Shown: piece by piece, positions 52,942 through 62,910 of the stretch
How the letters are laid out: the number at the start of each line of letters is the position of its first letter
Numbering within the stretch: position 1 is the stretch's first letter
Source of the DNA: Flavobacteriaceae bacterium
GTDB lineage: Bacteria > Bacteroidota > Bacteroidia > Flavobacteriales > Flavobacteriaceae
Reading direction: 5' to 3'
Assembly (NCBI GenBank): GCA_030683815.1
Contig: JAUXPJ010000020.1
Coordinates: forward strand, 62,001-126,000
Length of the DNA: 64,000 nt
Position numbers and translations under genes: made by a program
Notes under the pieces: generated by a model
The model's input: only the letters and a program-made list of their open reading frames with translations
Told to the model about the DNA's origin: nothing
Database searches by the model: none

Positions 52942-53325
52942 ATGGAGACTAAATTAATCTATCTTAGTGATTTAGATTTTAATCTAAGAGTTTGGAAAAG
53001 AGAACTTAAATTTCATAAAGAAGAATTAAAAAAATTTGAAAAGCAATTAGAAGATATTGCCTCTAGGAATTTAGGTGTTGATGCAATGGCGCCCCTTGAA
53101 GGATATCAAAATAAAATCATCAAAGAAAAAGAAGTTATTGATAAATTAATGCAACGGATTAGAATTAAAAAAAGAGCTGTTAAACAAGTTGATTTACATG
53201 AAGATTTAGATGGCAGATTACAAAAAGAACATGAACCGCTTCGCAACGATATGAAAATGTATGTGAAATTACACTACGATTTAAAAGAAGCCCTGATGGA
53301 TTTCTTGATTAAGTGGTTAAAATAA
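52942..53325 (+). CDS. hypothetical coiled-coil protein (127 aa)
   Basis: Mostly helical with heptad-like Leu/Lys/Glu pattern (10-55 and 65-95) and no signal peptide or membrane segment. I do not recognise a family. It has its own unit, closed by a strong terminator. Confidence 0.7.
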   Translation: METKLIYLSDLDFNLRVWKRELKFHKEELKKFEKQLEDIASRNLGVDAMAPLEGYQNKIIKEKEVIDKLMQRIRIKKRAVKQVDLHEDLDGRLQKEHEPLRNDMKMYVKLHYDLKEALMDFLIKWLK

Positions 53326-53326
53326 A

Positions 53327-53363
53327 TAAAAATCGTCCCGATATTCATCGGGACGATTTTTTT
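53327..53363. terminator. strong rho-independent terminator
   Basis: AAAAATCGTCCCGAT pairs with ATCGGGACGATTTTT across a 4-nt loop. Confidence 0.92.
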
Positions 53364-53387
53364 ATGATCTTATACATGAAACTCCCA

Positions 53388-53418
53388 TTTCCATATCGAA
53401 GAATGTGGAAATTGGAGT
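53388..53418. repeat. imperfect inverted repeat in the spacer before the dehydrogenase gene
   Basis: CCATTTCCATAT and a matching AATGTGGAAATTGG arm. Of the kind of small hairpin often found in spacers. No clear T-run follows. Confidence 0.4.
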
Positions 53419-53508
53419 ATTGAACAATCCCGCGAAGCGGAGAGAATAATATCTCGTCCTAATTTTTTTGTACTGTGGAACAGGTTTTTATAAAACTTGC
53501 TTTGTGGT

Positions 53509-54408
53509 TTATCCCCGAGGTTTTAAAAACTGTTTTGAAATGAATTCTGCTTTTTTGCCGTTAGCATAATCATAAAATCCTTCTCCAGATTTTACCCCTA
53601 ATTTTTCCGCGGTAACCATATTTACCAGTAACGGACAAGGAGCATATTTAGGATTCCCGAATCCGTCATGAAGTACTTTTAAAATGGATAAACAAACATC
53701 TAATCCGATAAAATCGGCTAATTGCAATGGTCCCATCGGATGCGCCATTCCTAATCTCATTACGGTATCAATTTCATAAACTCCCGCCACGCCTTCATAT
53801 AATGAATAAATAGCTTCATTAATCATCGGCATCAAAATACGATTGGCCACAAATCCGGGATAATCATTAACCTCAACCGGAACTTTATTTAATTTTTTTG
53901 ATAAATCCATAATCGTATTGGTAACCTCATCAGACGTAGAATATCCTCTAATAATTTCTGCCAATTTCATAATAGGCACCGGATTCATAAAATGCATTCC
54001 AATTATTTTTTCCGGACGATTAGTAACTGCTCCAATCTTTGTAATGGAAATAGAAGAAGTGTTGGAAGCTAAAATGGTGTGTTCGGCACAAACTTCATCC
54101 AATTCTTTAAAGATTTTCAGTTTTAAATCGACGTTTTCAGTAGCTGCTTCCACCACTAAATCAACATTGGTAACTCCATCTTTTACCACCGTAAAAGTTG
54201 TAATATTTTGAAGTGTTTGTTGTTTTAATTCCGCACTTATCTGTTCTTTTGTCACCATTCTATCCAAATTGGAAGTAATAGTAGCCATTCCTTTTTCTAA
54301 TGCATTGCCTGATACATCAATTAAATGAACTTGGTATCCAAATTGTGCAAAAGTGTGGGCTATTCCATTTCCCATTGTTCCTGCACCTATAACTGCTATA
54401 TTTTTCAT
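53509..54408 (-). CDS. 3-hydroxybutyryl-CoA dehydrogenase
   Basis: This 299-residue NAD-dependent enzyme has the dinucleotide motif GAGTMGNGIAHTFA at residues 7-20, NTSSISIT and the catalytic His/Glu region in GMHFMNPVPIMKLAEII (about 137-153), and the C-terminal HCDH domain (VNDYPGFVANRILMP ... AHPMGPLQLADFIGLD). It oxidises 3-hydroxyacyl-CoA in fatty acid or amino acid degradation. It is 14 bp after the next gene upstream on the same strand. Confidence 0.93.
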   Translation of the reverse strand: MKNIAVIGAGTMGNGIAHTFAQFGYQVHLIDVSGNALEKGMATITSNLDRMVTKEQISAELKQQTLQNITTFTVVKDGVTNVDLVVEAATENVDLKLKIFKELDEVCAEHTILASNTSSISITKIGAVTNRPEKIIGMHFMNPVPIMKLAEIIRGYSTSDEVTNTIMDLSKKLNKVPVEVNDYPGFVANRILMPMINEAIYSLYEGVAGVYEIDTVMRLGMAHPMGPLQLADFIGLDVCLSILKVLHDGFGNPKYAPCPLLVNMVTAEKLGVKSGEGFYDYANGKKAEFISKQFLKPRG

Positions 54409-54422
54409 TGTAGTGAATATAT

Positions 54423-55397
54423 TTAAAGATTATTTTTTTTAAATGAATGAATAATTTGATGTGCTAATTTCAGTGCTTCGGCTCCTTGTTGTAAAGAAAC
54501 AATGGGAGTACTATTTTGGTTAATCGCCTTAGCGAAAGATTCCAATTCATCTAAAATAGCATTATTAGAATTTACAACGGGATTCTCAAAATAAATTTGT
54601 TTCATCATACCCTCTGCATTTTGCAGTACCATCGCATATTCATCAATCGGATTAAAAACATCTTTCATGCGAACGATTTCAGCTTGCTTAGTCAAAAAAT
54701 CAATGGAGATATAAGCATCTTTTTGAAAAAAACGACTTTTACGCATATTTTTCATTGAAATTCTACTGGCAGTTAAATTGGCAACACATCCGTTTTCAAA
54801 CTCAATACGAGCGTTGGCAATATCCGGAGTTTCACTTATAACAGCTACTCCGCTGGCAGTAATATTTTTAACTTTAGATTTTACTACACTTAAAATAATG
54901 TCTAAATCGTGAATCATTAAATCTAAAACAACTGGAACATCGGTTCCTCTGGTATTAAATTCTGCCAAACGATGTGTTTCAATAAACATCGGATTGTTGA
55001 TAAAATCTTTAGAAGCTAAAAACGCCGGATTAAAACGTTCTACATGCCCAACCTGACCTTTAACTCGATGCTTTTCAGCAATGGCAATGAGTTCTAAAGC
55101 TTCTTCAATGGTATTTGTAATTGGTTTTTCAATAAAAACATGTCTTCCTTTTTCAAGAGCCAATTGAGCACAATCAAAATGGGAAAGGGTAGGGGTTACA
55201 ATAACTACAACATCTACCGCTTCAGTAAGTGTTGCCATTGTATCAAAAAAAGTATAACCAAATTCTTTAGCCACTTTTTTTGCTGACTCAAAATCAGCAT
55301 CATAAAATCCAACCAAATGATATTCTGGTGATTGTTTTAATAATTTTAAATGAATCTTACCAAGATGACCGGCTCCAAATACCCCAACTTTTAGCAT
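54423..55397 (-). CDS. Gfo/Idh/MocA family oxidoreductase
   Basis: A 324-residue protein. Rossmann motif GAGHLGKIHLKLL (8-20), the EKPITNT motif (94-100, catalytic Lys) and the HDLDI region typical of the C-terminal domain are present. The family works on sugars and cyclitols; the substrate is unknown. Likely co-transcribed with the dehydrogenase, which need not mean a shared pathway. Confidence 0.88.
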   Translation of the reverse strand: MLKVGVFGAGHLGKIHLKLLKQSPEYHLVGFYDADFESAKKVAKEFGYTFFDTMATLTEAVDVVVIVTPTLSHFDCAQLALEKGRHVFIEKPITNTIEEALELIAIAEKHRVKGQVGHVERFNPAFLASKDFINNPMFIETHRLAEFNTRGTDVPVVLDLMIHDLDIILSVVKSKVKNITASGVAVISETPDIANARIEFENGCVANLTASRISMKNMRKSRFFQKDAYISIDFLTKQAEIVRMKDVFNPIDEYAMVLQNAEGMMKQIYFENPVVNSNNAILDELESFAKAINQNSTPIVSLQQGAEALKLAHQIIHSFKKNNL

Positions 55398-55497
55398 CAG
55401 TTAAATTTTAAACAAAAATAAGCATATTGACATAAATGAATGTAATAATCCTTTCTTTTTATGAGATGAAATCCTAAATTTACATCGATTAAAATAA

Positions 55498-56145
55498 ATG
55501 ATAATGATTGATAGTCCTAAACATCAAGGAATGCGAAAAATGCTCGTAAAACTCATTGAAGAAAAAGGAGTTACTGATAAAAAAGTGCTTCAGGCAATTT
55601 CAAAAGTTCCGAGACATTTATTTATGGATTCTGGTTTTATAGAGTTTGCTTATCAAGATAAAGCATTTCCAATTGCTGCAGAACAAACCATTTCTCAACC
55701 TTTCACTGTTGCTTTTCAAACAGAATTATTACAATTGGAAGAAGGTGAAAAAGTATTGGAAATTGGTACGGGTTCTGGGTACCAAACGGCTGTTTTAATT
55801 GAGTTAAAAGCGAAAGTCTACAGTATTGAACGGCAACAGGAACTCTTTAGAAAAACGAAATTATTTTTACCAAAAATTGGATATCACGCCAAATCATTGG
55901 TTTTTGGAGATGGCTATAAAGGAATTCCGGAACACGCACCATTTGATAAAATAATTGTTACTGCCGGAGCGCCAACAATTCCAAAAACTTTATTAAGTCA
56001 GTTAAAAGTAGGAGGCAGAATGGTCATTCCCGTTGGAGAAGAAGTACAAACGATGATGGTAATTATTCGGAAATCAGATACGGAATTTGAAAAACAAGAA
56101 CACGGCAGTTTTCGTTTTGTGCCTTTATTAAAAGATAGAAATTAA
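55498..56145 (+). CDS. pcm: protein-L-isoaspartate O-methyltransferase
   Basis: A 215-residue protein. The family block VPRHLFMDSGF, FPIAAEQTISQPFTVAFQTE and the SAM site VLEIGTGSGYQTAVL are intact. It repairs isoaspartyl residues in damaged proteins. A second ATG two codons in is equally possible as a start. It is divergent from the Gfo/Idh/MocA gene. Confidence 0.93.
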   Translation: MIMIDSPKHQGMRKMLVKLIEEKGVTDKKVLQAISKVPRHLFMDSGFIEFAYQDKAFPIAAEQTISQPFTVAFQTELLQLEEGEKVLEIGTGSGYQTAVLIELKAKVYSIERQQELFRKTKLFLPKIGYHAKSLVFGDGYKGIPEHAPFDKIIVTAGAPTIPKTLLSQLKVGGRMVIPVGEEVQTMMVIIRKSDTEFEKQEHGSFRFVPLLKDRN

Positions 56146-56333
56146 TATTCCAAAATTTAAAAATTGAAAGATTTAAAAATTTAAAGAAGTGTCAATATTA
56201 TATTAGTTTCAATTTCAGATTTTTTTTATATTGATAATTTATTCAGTAACTCTATGCCAATATCGAGTTCTTCTCAATAAAGAGAATTCGATAAATCCAC
56301 CAACTATTTTTGACCACATTACCATAAAAAAAA

Positions 56334-56861
56334 TTAATCAAATTTAGCATCAAATTGTTGATGCCATTTTCCTTGTACTTTTAATACCTGTTCTATTACA
56401 TCTCTAACACATCCTTCGCCTCCTTTTTTTTGGGAAATATATTGTGAAATGGATTGAATTTCCGGTACTGCGTCTTTCGGACAGCTTGCCAGTCCAGCTT
56501 TTAGCATCACTTTATAATCCGGTATATCATCACCCATATACAATACATTTTCGGGTAAAATATGATACATATCCAAAAATTCGTTGAATTTTTCCATTTT
56601 ATGATGAACGCCTAAATAAATATCAGTAATTCCGAGTCCTTTTATTCTGGCTCTAACGCCTTCGTTGGTTCCTCCTGAAATGATACATACATGATAACCG
56701 GCATCAACGGCAGTTTTTAAAGCATAACCATCTTTGATATTCATTTGCCGGGCTAATTCACCATTGGCAAAAACGTGTACATATCCGTTGGTGAGTACGC
56801 CGTCAACATCAAAAATAAAGGTGTTGATCTGGTTCATGATTTCTTTATAATGTTTTTTCAT
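56334..56861 (-). CDS. kdsC: HAD phosphatase, KdsC-like (KDO 8-phosphate phosphatase)
   Basis: A 175-residue protein. HAD motif I FDVDGVLTNG with nucleophile Asp18 and Asp20, IISGGTNEGVRARIKGLGI and motif IV GDDIPD are present; there is no cap domain, as in KdsC tetramers. It removes phosphate from 3-deoxy-D-manno-octulosonate 8-phosphate in LPS core synthesis. Start at 56861 overlaps the upstream gene by 17 bp, which favours translational coupling. Confidence 0.88.
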   Translation of the reverse strand: MKKHYKEIMNQINTFIFDVDGVLTNGYVHVFANGELARQMNIKDGYALKTAVDAGYHVCIISGGTNEGVRARIKGLGITDIYLGVHHKMEKFNEFLDMYHILPENVLYMGDDIPDYKVMLKAGLASCPKDAVPEIQSISQYISQKKGGEGCVRDVIEQVLKVQGKWHQQFDAKFD

Positions 56862-57606
56862 AAATATCTTTGATAGAGGAAGTTAATAGTTGATATAATT
56901 CTTTTTCTTTAGTCGATAAAAGTTTTAAATGATTTTCAATAGTTAAAGTATCATTTCTTTTTGCCGGTCCGGTTTGAGCCGATTTCGGATCTAAATCTTT
57001 AATTTTATGAGCTGTTTCTTGAATTAAAGGGTATAATATTTCAAAAGATATATGATTATCTTTACAAATTTGGTTTCCAATATAGTATAAATGATTTACA
57101 AAGTTATTGACAAATACTGCCGCAACATGTAAATATTGTCGTTGTTCTGATGATATTTTATAGATTTTTTGTGTAAGACTGGAAGCTAAATGTTCTAATA
57201 ATTGTAAATCTTTTTCATTTCCAGCTTCAATACATATAGGAATTTCTGAAAAATCAACTTCTTTGGATTTAGATAAAGATTGTAATGGATAAAAAACGCC
57301 TTTTCTGTTATTGTGAGAGAGAGATTCCATTGAAATGCTGCCAGAAGTATGAACCACTAAACTATTTTTAGATGGGATTTGTTTGGAAACTTCTTGAATT
57401 GCATTATCAGAAGTAGCAATAATATAAACATCTGCATCCGCAAGTTTGCTGATATCATTAATAATATCAAGCTGTTTTTTAAACGGAATGATGGCTTCCA
57501 AACTTCTATTATAGAGTTGAACCAACGCTATATTTTCAGCTTTTAAAAACTGCCGTGTTAAATGAAAAGCAACATTTCCACCTCCTATAATGCATACCTT
57601 TATCAT
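56845..57606 (-). CDS. Rossmann-like and DUF2520 domain protein
   Basis: About 253 residues from the ATG at 57606 (MIKVCIIGGGNVAFHL, dinucleotide motif GGGNVA); a frame from 57630 adds 8 residues. The DUF2520 helical domain covers about 125-250. The fold resembles NADP-dependent pyrroline-5-carboxylate or F420-type oxidoreductases, but the substrate is unknown. Pairing with kdsC is common in Flavobacteria. Confidence 0.85.
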   Translation of the reverse strand: MIKVCIIGGGNVAFHLTRQFLKAENIALVQLYNRSLEAIIPFKKQLDIINDISKLADADVYIIATSDNAIQEVSKQIPSKNSLVVHTSGSISMESLSHNNRKGVFYPLQSLSKSKEVDFSEIPICIEAGNEKDLQLLEHLASSLTQKIYKISSEQRQYLHVAAVFVNNFVNHLYYIGNQICKDNHISFEILYPLIQETAHKIKDLDPKSAQTGPAKRNDTLTIENHLKLLSTKEKELYQLLTSSIKDIYEKTL

Positions 57607-57759
57607 ATTACGAAGATAATGAAGTTCCATTTAAAAGGGAAGTATTTTAATTTTTTTGTATCTTGGAGGAATTAAATCAATTCCGCCATGAAATACATGT
57701 TTGCAAAAACATAATTGCGGAGCACTCACTGAACACCAAAACAAATAAAATTTATAGTG

Positions 57760-57800
57760 AGCGCCTGTGTCGAGCGCAGTCGAAGCGCAGTCGAACTAAA
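57760..57800. repeat. short GC-rich dispersed repeat before the peroxidase gene
   Basis: Contains GTCGAGCGCAGTCGAAGCGC and AGTCGAACT, a tandem duplication of a GCGCAGTCGAA unit. It is the same class of intergenic element as at 12175-12195. It is translated in one frame as a spurious Ser/Arg-rich extension of the peroxidase. Confidence 0.5.
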
Positions 57801-57816
57801 CAATAAATATCTGCAT

Positions 57817-58413
57817 ATGAAAAAGTTATCCATTTTATTAGTCATTTTTCTATTTTCTGTTTCAAACACAGTTTTGAGTCAGAATAATGCTTCTAAAATT
57901 GTTGAAGATTCAAGTTTAAAATCAAGGAAAGTTTCTTCAATTTACCAATTTGTAGTATTTGACATCAACCAAAAACCATTTGATTTTTCTAAATTAAAAG
58001 GTAAAAAGTTGATGATTGTCAATACTGCTTCCAAATGTGGTTATACACCGCAATATGATGATTTGCAAAAATTATACGAAAGATATAAAGACAAAGGATT
58101 TGTAATTATCGGTTTTCCTGCCAATAATTTTAGAAATCAGGAACCGGGAACCAATGCTGAAATCGCAGAATTTTGCAAGTTAAACTATGGAGTTTCCTTT
58201 CCGATGATGGAAAAAATATCAGTAAAAGGAGATGATATGCATCCCATTTATCAGTATTTAACTCAAAAATCCAAAAATGGAGTAGAAGATTCTGAAGTTG
58301 CATGGAATTTCCAAAAGTATCTAATCAATAAAAATGGAATATTAGAAAAAGTGGTTAAAACGAAGGTTTCTCCGCTAGATCCTGAAATTACTCAATGGAT
58401 TGAAAATTATTAA
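57817..58413 (+). CDS. glutathione peroxidase family protein, exported
   Basis: I chose the ATG at 57817 (198 residues), where a signal peptide begins (residues 1-21, ending VLS). A frame from 57757 only adds a repeat-derived extension. The peroxidatic residue is Cys74 in NTASKCGYT; Gln (FPANNFRNQEPG) and Trp (VAWNFQKYL) of the catalytic set are present. It reduces peroxides in the periplasm, using thioredoxin-like partners rather than glutathione in most bacteria. Its stop overlaps that of the convergent TolC gene by 4 bp. Confidence 0.92.
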   Translation: MKKLSILLVIFLFSVSNTVLSQNNASKIVEDSSLKSRKVSSIYQFVVFDINQKPFDFSKLKGKKLMIVNTASKCGYTPQYDDLQKLYERYKDKGFVIIGFPANNFRNQEPGTNAEIAEFCKLNYGVSFPMMEKISVKGDDMHPIYQYLTQKSKNGVEDSEVAWNFQKYLINKNGILEKVVKTKVSPLDPEITQWIENY

Positions 58414-59726
58414 AAAGGGGTGTTCAATAAATTCCCGCTTAATTGAAGCAAAATAATTTCTGCCATTTTAGCTTCATACTTGGCTCTGTTTAAATTAGTT
58501 TCGGCATTTAACAAATTAACTTGCGCTTGTCTAAACTGAATGGAGGTTATTTGTCCGAGTTTAAAAAGTTCTTCAGTCCGTTCAAAGTTACGTGTATTGG
58601 TTGCTAAATTAGTTTCTTCGGCTTTGAGAATGAATAAATTGTTGCGATAAACTTCCCATGCATTTAAAACATTTCTCTTTAATTCTTGCACTAATTCTTC
58701 TTTCTGAATCGCTAAATTTTCTAACGAAATTTTAGCATTTTGAACTTTAGTTTTAGTAGTTCCGCTATCAAAAATATTCCACGATAAACTTAAACCAGCC
58801 GATAAATTCTTAGAATTTTGTTCGCTATAAAGAAATGTAGCGTCATTGTTGAAATTAGTTAAACCATAACTGCTGTTTAAATTGAGCGTTGGAAACCATC
58901 CGGCATTATTGATTTTTAAATCATAATTACCTAATTCGATATTACTTTCAGCTTTAAGAATTGTTACATTATTGGTTAAAGATTCTTGTAAAAGTTTGGT
59001 AATAGCCAAATTTTCTAAAAAAAGCACATCGGTTTCAACCTTCAATGAAGTTGTTATTTCATTGCCTACAATTAAATTGAGATCGCGTTTAGCATTAGCC
59101 AATTGTCTCTTGATATTGAGATAAGAAATACTGTCATTATTGACATCAACTTCAGCATTTAGGACTTCTAATTTAGTGTTTTGTCCATATTCAAAACTAT
59201 AAGAAACTCTTTTAAAACGCTGTTTTGAAATGGCTAAAGATTGCTTAACACTGTTTTCATTTTGTGTTAAACGTGCCACTTCAAAGTATTTAGAAAAGAC
59301 ATTTAAGAATGTATTTTCTATAATTAAGCGTGCATCTAATTCAGAAATCTGATGTGTTTCTTTTAGTTTTTTGTAATTGTAGATTCTTCCAAAACCATCA
59401 AATAAAGTATATCTTAAAGCTACAGAAGCATTGTAATTATTATATGCTGCATTATCGGTAGAAACGATAGATCCGTTTTGTAATTGATTGTCAACATCAG
59501 TACTGCTGTAATTTAATCCGGCATTGGCTGTTAGCGTCGGTAAATATTTACTGTTGAAAATTCGGGCATTATTTTTAGCAATCGTTGCTTTATTGTTCGC
59601 TATTTTAATTCCATAATTATGGTCAAGCGCTAAATTGACAGCTTGATCTTTTGTTAAAATCTCTTGTGAAATCGCTTTAAAAAAAACGAATAAAAAGAGT
59701 ATCAATAATAGTTTAAACGATTTCAT
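58410..59726 (-). CDS. TolC-family outer-membrane efflux protein
   Basis: A 438-residue protein. Signal peptide (1-20, ending AIS), then two outer-membrane efflux protein halves with the expected repeat of helices and strands. It is the outer-membrane channel of the RND tripartite pump upstream; its start overlaps the RND gene by 14 bp. Confidence 0.92.
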   Translation of the reverse strand: MKSFKLLLILFLFVFFKAISQEILTKDQAVNLALDHNYGIKIANNKATIAKNNARIFNSKYLPTLTANAGLNYSSTDVDNQLQNGSIVSTDNAAYNNYNASVALRYTLFDGFGRIYNYKKLKETHQISELDARLIIENTFLNVFSKYFEVARLTQNENSVKQSLAISKQRFKRVSYSFEYGQNTKLEVLNAEVDVNNDSISYLNIKRQLANAKRDLNLIVGNEITTSLKVETDVLFLENLAITKLLQESLTNNVTILKAESNIELGNYDLKINNAGWFPTLNLNSSYGLTNFNNDATFLYSEQNSKNLSAGLSLSWNIFDSGTTKTKVQNAKISLENLAIQKEELVQELKRNVLNAWEVYRNNLFILKAEETNLATNTRNFERTEELFKLGQITSIQFRQAQVNLLNAETNLNRAKYEAKMAEIILLQLSGNLLNTPF

Positions 59727-62700
59727 TTTCTTCTGATTTTAATTCGATAATGGCTCTTTCAACTTCTTCTCTTGCAGGTTTTGTACCTGTTTTAAACCAA
59801 ACAATATATACTTTTATGGAATTCCCTAAAGAGAGCAAAAGCGGTAACATCAAAAGTGTTAAGACCGTAGCTACTATAATTCCGTAGGTAATGGATACGG
59901 CCATTGGTTTTAAAAATTGTGCCTGACGGCTTTTTTCCAATAATAATGGTGATAATCCGGCAACGGTGGTTAATGAGGTTAAGAATATGGCTCTAAATCT
60001 TGATTTTCCCGCTTCTAATAAGGCATCGTTAAACTTCATTCCTTTTTTCAGATAGCCGTTAAATTTTTCTATTAAAACCAGTCCATCATTAACCATAATT
60101 CCAACTAGGGCAATAATTCCTAACCACGATAATATGTTGATATGAAAATCGTGTAGATAATGTCCAATAACAATTCCGATAACACTAAATGGAATCATCA
60201 TCATCAAAAGGAGCGGTTGCGAATAGGTTCTAAAAGTAAAAGCAATCACAATATAAATCAAGAAAATAATAATCCAACCCACTTTTTTAAGTGAAACTTG
60301 CGTTTTCATGGCATCTCTATTTTGACCTTCGTAAGAAGCCGAAATAGTAGGGTATTTGGCGAAAAGTGCAGGCATGATATTCAGTTTTATATCACTTAAA
60401 ATTTCGGTTGCACTTTCACTCGGATTTTTAAAATCGGCATTGACCTGAATTTCTCTTTTTCCGTTTAAATGGTTGATGACAATAACTCCGCGTTCTATTT
60501 CGTAAGCAGCAATTTCGGCAAAAGCTACTTTACTTCCGGAAGGAGTTAAAATCCACATTTCATCTAAGTTTTTGATAGAAGATCTGTCTTCTCTTGTATA
60601 ACGTACCCAAACCTTAATTTCATCTTGACCACGCTGAAAACGCTGTGCTTGAAATCCGAAATAGCCGCTGCGAACCTGACTGATAACTGATTGTAAATTA
60701 AGTCCTAAAGCATACGCTTTGTCTTTCAATTTGATTTTAATTTCTTTAATTCCTTCCGGATCATTATCATTAATATCTTTCAACACCTTATTTTGTGCTA
60801 ATGCTGATTTTAATTCTTCAGTTGCCGCTTTTAATTCAGTTACGTTATAACCTAAAAGTGAGATAGCTATTGGACTTCCACCAAAATTACTTCCGGAATT
60901 AAAGGATAAACTTTCCACTCCATATATTGTCCCTACTTTCTCTCTGATGGCATTGTTGATTTCAGCTGATGAAACATCTCTACTTTCTCCCGGTAATAGA
61001 TTGATTTGTAAAGATGCATTTGAAGTTCCGGGACCAATTCTCTTTACGATATTTTCTACAACTTGTAAATTACCGGTTTGTTTTTTTGTAAAATCTTTAT
61101 TAATTTCCCAAACTTTTTCTTCAATAGTTGAAATGACGGAATCTGTAATTTTCTCATTGGTTCCTTGAGGCATTCTTAAAATTACATTGACACGGTCACT
61201 TGCAATAGAAGGGAAGAAGGATGTTTTCACGATTCCACCACCTATGGCAGCAAATGAAAGTATTAATAGCGCCGTCGGAATTACAAATCCCAAAAATTTA
61301 TTTTTTAAAAAATAACTGACAGCAGGAACATAAATAGCATCCCGAAAACGCATGAGTTGAATATCTGCTTTGGCATTTAAATCAAAAAAAAATTGTATAA
61401 ATGCACTTCGTTTTTTATTTCTTTTTTCTAATGCTTTTGAATGTGCAATATGAGCCGGTAAAATGATCAGAGCTTCAATAAGTGAGACCAACAAAGTTAA
61501 TATTACAACTAATCCTACTTCACTAAAGTTTTCACCCATTCTACCATCCAAAAAGAAAAAAGCAGAGAAAGCAATAACCGTTGTTAAAATGGCGGCCGTA
61601 ATAGGAGGTACAACTTCTAATGTTCCGTCAATAGCAGCCTGAATTGGCGTTTTCCCTTTTTCATAATGGTGATAAATATTTTCGCCAATAACAATTCCAT
61701 CATCTACTAAAATACCGATAACGATAATCATCCCGAATAAAGAAAGAACGTTGATAGTAACACCTAAGCTTGGAGCTAAAACAAACATTCCAAAAAACGC
61801 TATTGGAATTCCCAATGCTACCCAAATAGCTAATCGAATATTGAGAAATAAGGCTAGAAAAAAAAGCACCAAAAGAGTGCCGAAAATACCATTTTTAGTC
61901 AACAGTTCAGTTCTCTGAATTAAAGTTACGGAGGCATCACTATTGATATTTAATTGTAAATTATCATGTTGTTGGTTAAAATTTTCAATATATTTTTTAA
62001 CAGAATTGGCTGTGCTGATGAGATCTTCGCTGTTGGTATTGCTTACAGAAATGTTAATAGCCGGCTTGCCATTGATAAAAACGCGATCTGGATTTTCCGA
62101 AAAACGATCATTAATTTCTGCCACTTCATGCAGTCTGATTATTTTGCCGGAAACATCAGCTCTTACCACCAAATGAGAAAGTTCATCGCCATAATAAGCT
62201 TTATTTTTTGCTCTTATTAAATATTCTTCTTCGCTGGTTTTGATATTTCCACCGGTAGATAAAATGTTAGAACGAGAAACGGCATTGGCAACATCAGAAA
62301 AAGTTAAATTGTATGCTCTTAAATCATGTTCTCTTACCGCAATTTCTATTTCTTGTTCCGGGAATCCTGTTAAATCAACTTGAGAAATACCCGGAATAGC
62401 TCTTATGTCATTTTCTATTCTTCTGGCGTATTCTTTGAGGGTTTCTAAGGAAATATTTTCTCCGCTGATGTTGAAACTGATGGTTTCTCTAATGTTTTCA
62501 ATTTTAGCAATTACAGGAGGTTCCATACCAACAGGAAAAGAAGGTACCCTATCTACAGCATTTTTTACATCTGATAAAACCACATCAATATTTCTGCCTT
62601 TTTCAATTTCAACATTGATAGATGCAGAATTTTCTCTTGATACAGAAGTAACACGGTCAATTCCGACAATACCTTTTAAATTATCTTCAATTTTTAAAAC

Positions 62701-62895
62701 AATTCCCTCTTCAATTTCTATTGGTGAAGCACCCGGATATACAAGATTGATACTGATATTTTTTGAATCTGTTAATGGGAAAAAAGAAGATTTCATTTTA
62801 GAAATTCCCGCTATACCAAAAATGATAAAAGCCAGAATAAAAATATTAACAGCTACTGGAAATTTTATAAAGTATTCAATTATTTTTCTCATCAT
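59713..62895 (-). CDS. RND efflux transporter permease (AcrB/HAE1-like)
   Basis: A 1060-residue inner-membrane pump. It has the duplicated 12-helix layout with two periplasmic porter regions, and the proton-relay Asp pair in GILVDDGIVIGENIYHHYEKG of TM4. The closing helix part and the second-half VGIMVNDGLVLIEKFN match the family. It exports drugs, lipids or metals by proton antiport; the cargo is unknown. It is the middle gene of the adaptor-pump-channel operon. Confidence 0.95.
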   Translation of the reverse strand: MMRKIIEYFIKFPVAVNIFILAFIIFGIAGISKMKSSFFPLTDSKNISINLVYPGASPIEIEEGIVLKIEDNLKGIVGIDRVTSVSRENSASINVEIEKGRNIDVVLSDVKNAVDRVPSFPVGMEPPVIAKIENIRETISFNISGENISLETLKEYARRIENDIRAIPGISQVDLTGFPEQEIEIAVREHDLRAYNLTFSDVANAVSRSNILSTGGNIKTSEEEYLIRAKNKAYYGDELSHLVVRADVSGKIIRLHEVAEINDRFSENPDRVFINGKPAINISVSNTNSEDLISTANSVKKYIENFNQQHDNLQLNINSDASVTLIQRTELLTKNGIFGTLLVLFFLALFLNIRLAIWVALGIPIAFFGMFVLAPSLGVTINVLSLFGMIIVIGILVDDGIVIGENIYHHYEKGKTPIQAAIDGTLEVVPPITAAILTTVIAFSAFFFLDGRMGENFSEVGLVVILTLLVSLIEALIILPAHIAHSKALEKRNKKRSAFIQFFFDLNAKADIQLMRFRDAIYVPAVSYFLKNKFLGFVIPTALLILSFAAIGGGIVKTSFFPSIASDRVNVILRMPQGTNEKITDSVISTIEEKVWEINKDFTKKQTGNLQVVENIVKRIGPGTSNASLQINLLPGESRDVSSAEINNAIREKVGTIYGVESLSFNSGSNFGGSPIAISLLGYNVTELKAATEELKSALAQNKVLKDINDNDPEGIKEIKIKLKDKAYALGLNLQSVISQVRSGYFGFQAQRFQRGQDEIKVWVRYTREDRSSIKNLDEMWILTPSGSKVAFAEIAAYEIERGVIVINHLNGKREIQVNADFKNPSESATEILSDIKLNIMPALFAKYPTISASYEGQNRDAMKTQVSLKKVGWIIIFLIYIVIAFTFRTYSQPLLLMMMIPFSVIGIVIGHYLHDFHINILSWLGIIALVGIMVNDGLVLIEKFNGYLKKGMKFNDALLEAGKSRFRAIFLTSLTTVAGLSPLLLEKSRQAQFLKPMAVSITYGIIVATVLTLLMLPLLLSLGNSIKVYIVWFKTGTKPAREEVERAIIELKSEENEIV

Positions 62896-62910
62896 AGAAT
62901 TGGCTTGAAA

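Noticed and set aside
57757-57816. Upstream extension of the peroxidase gene
   Set aside because: Comes from the repeat element (Ser/Arg/Glu-rich translation); the signal peptide starts at 57817.
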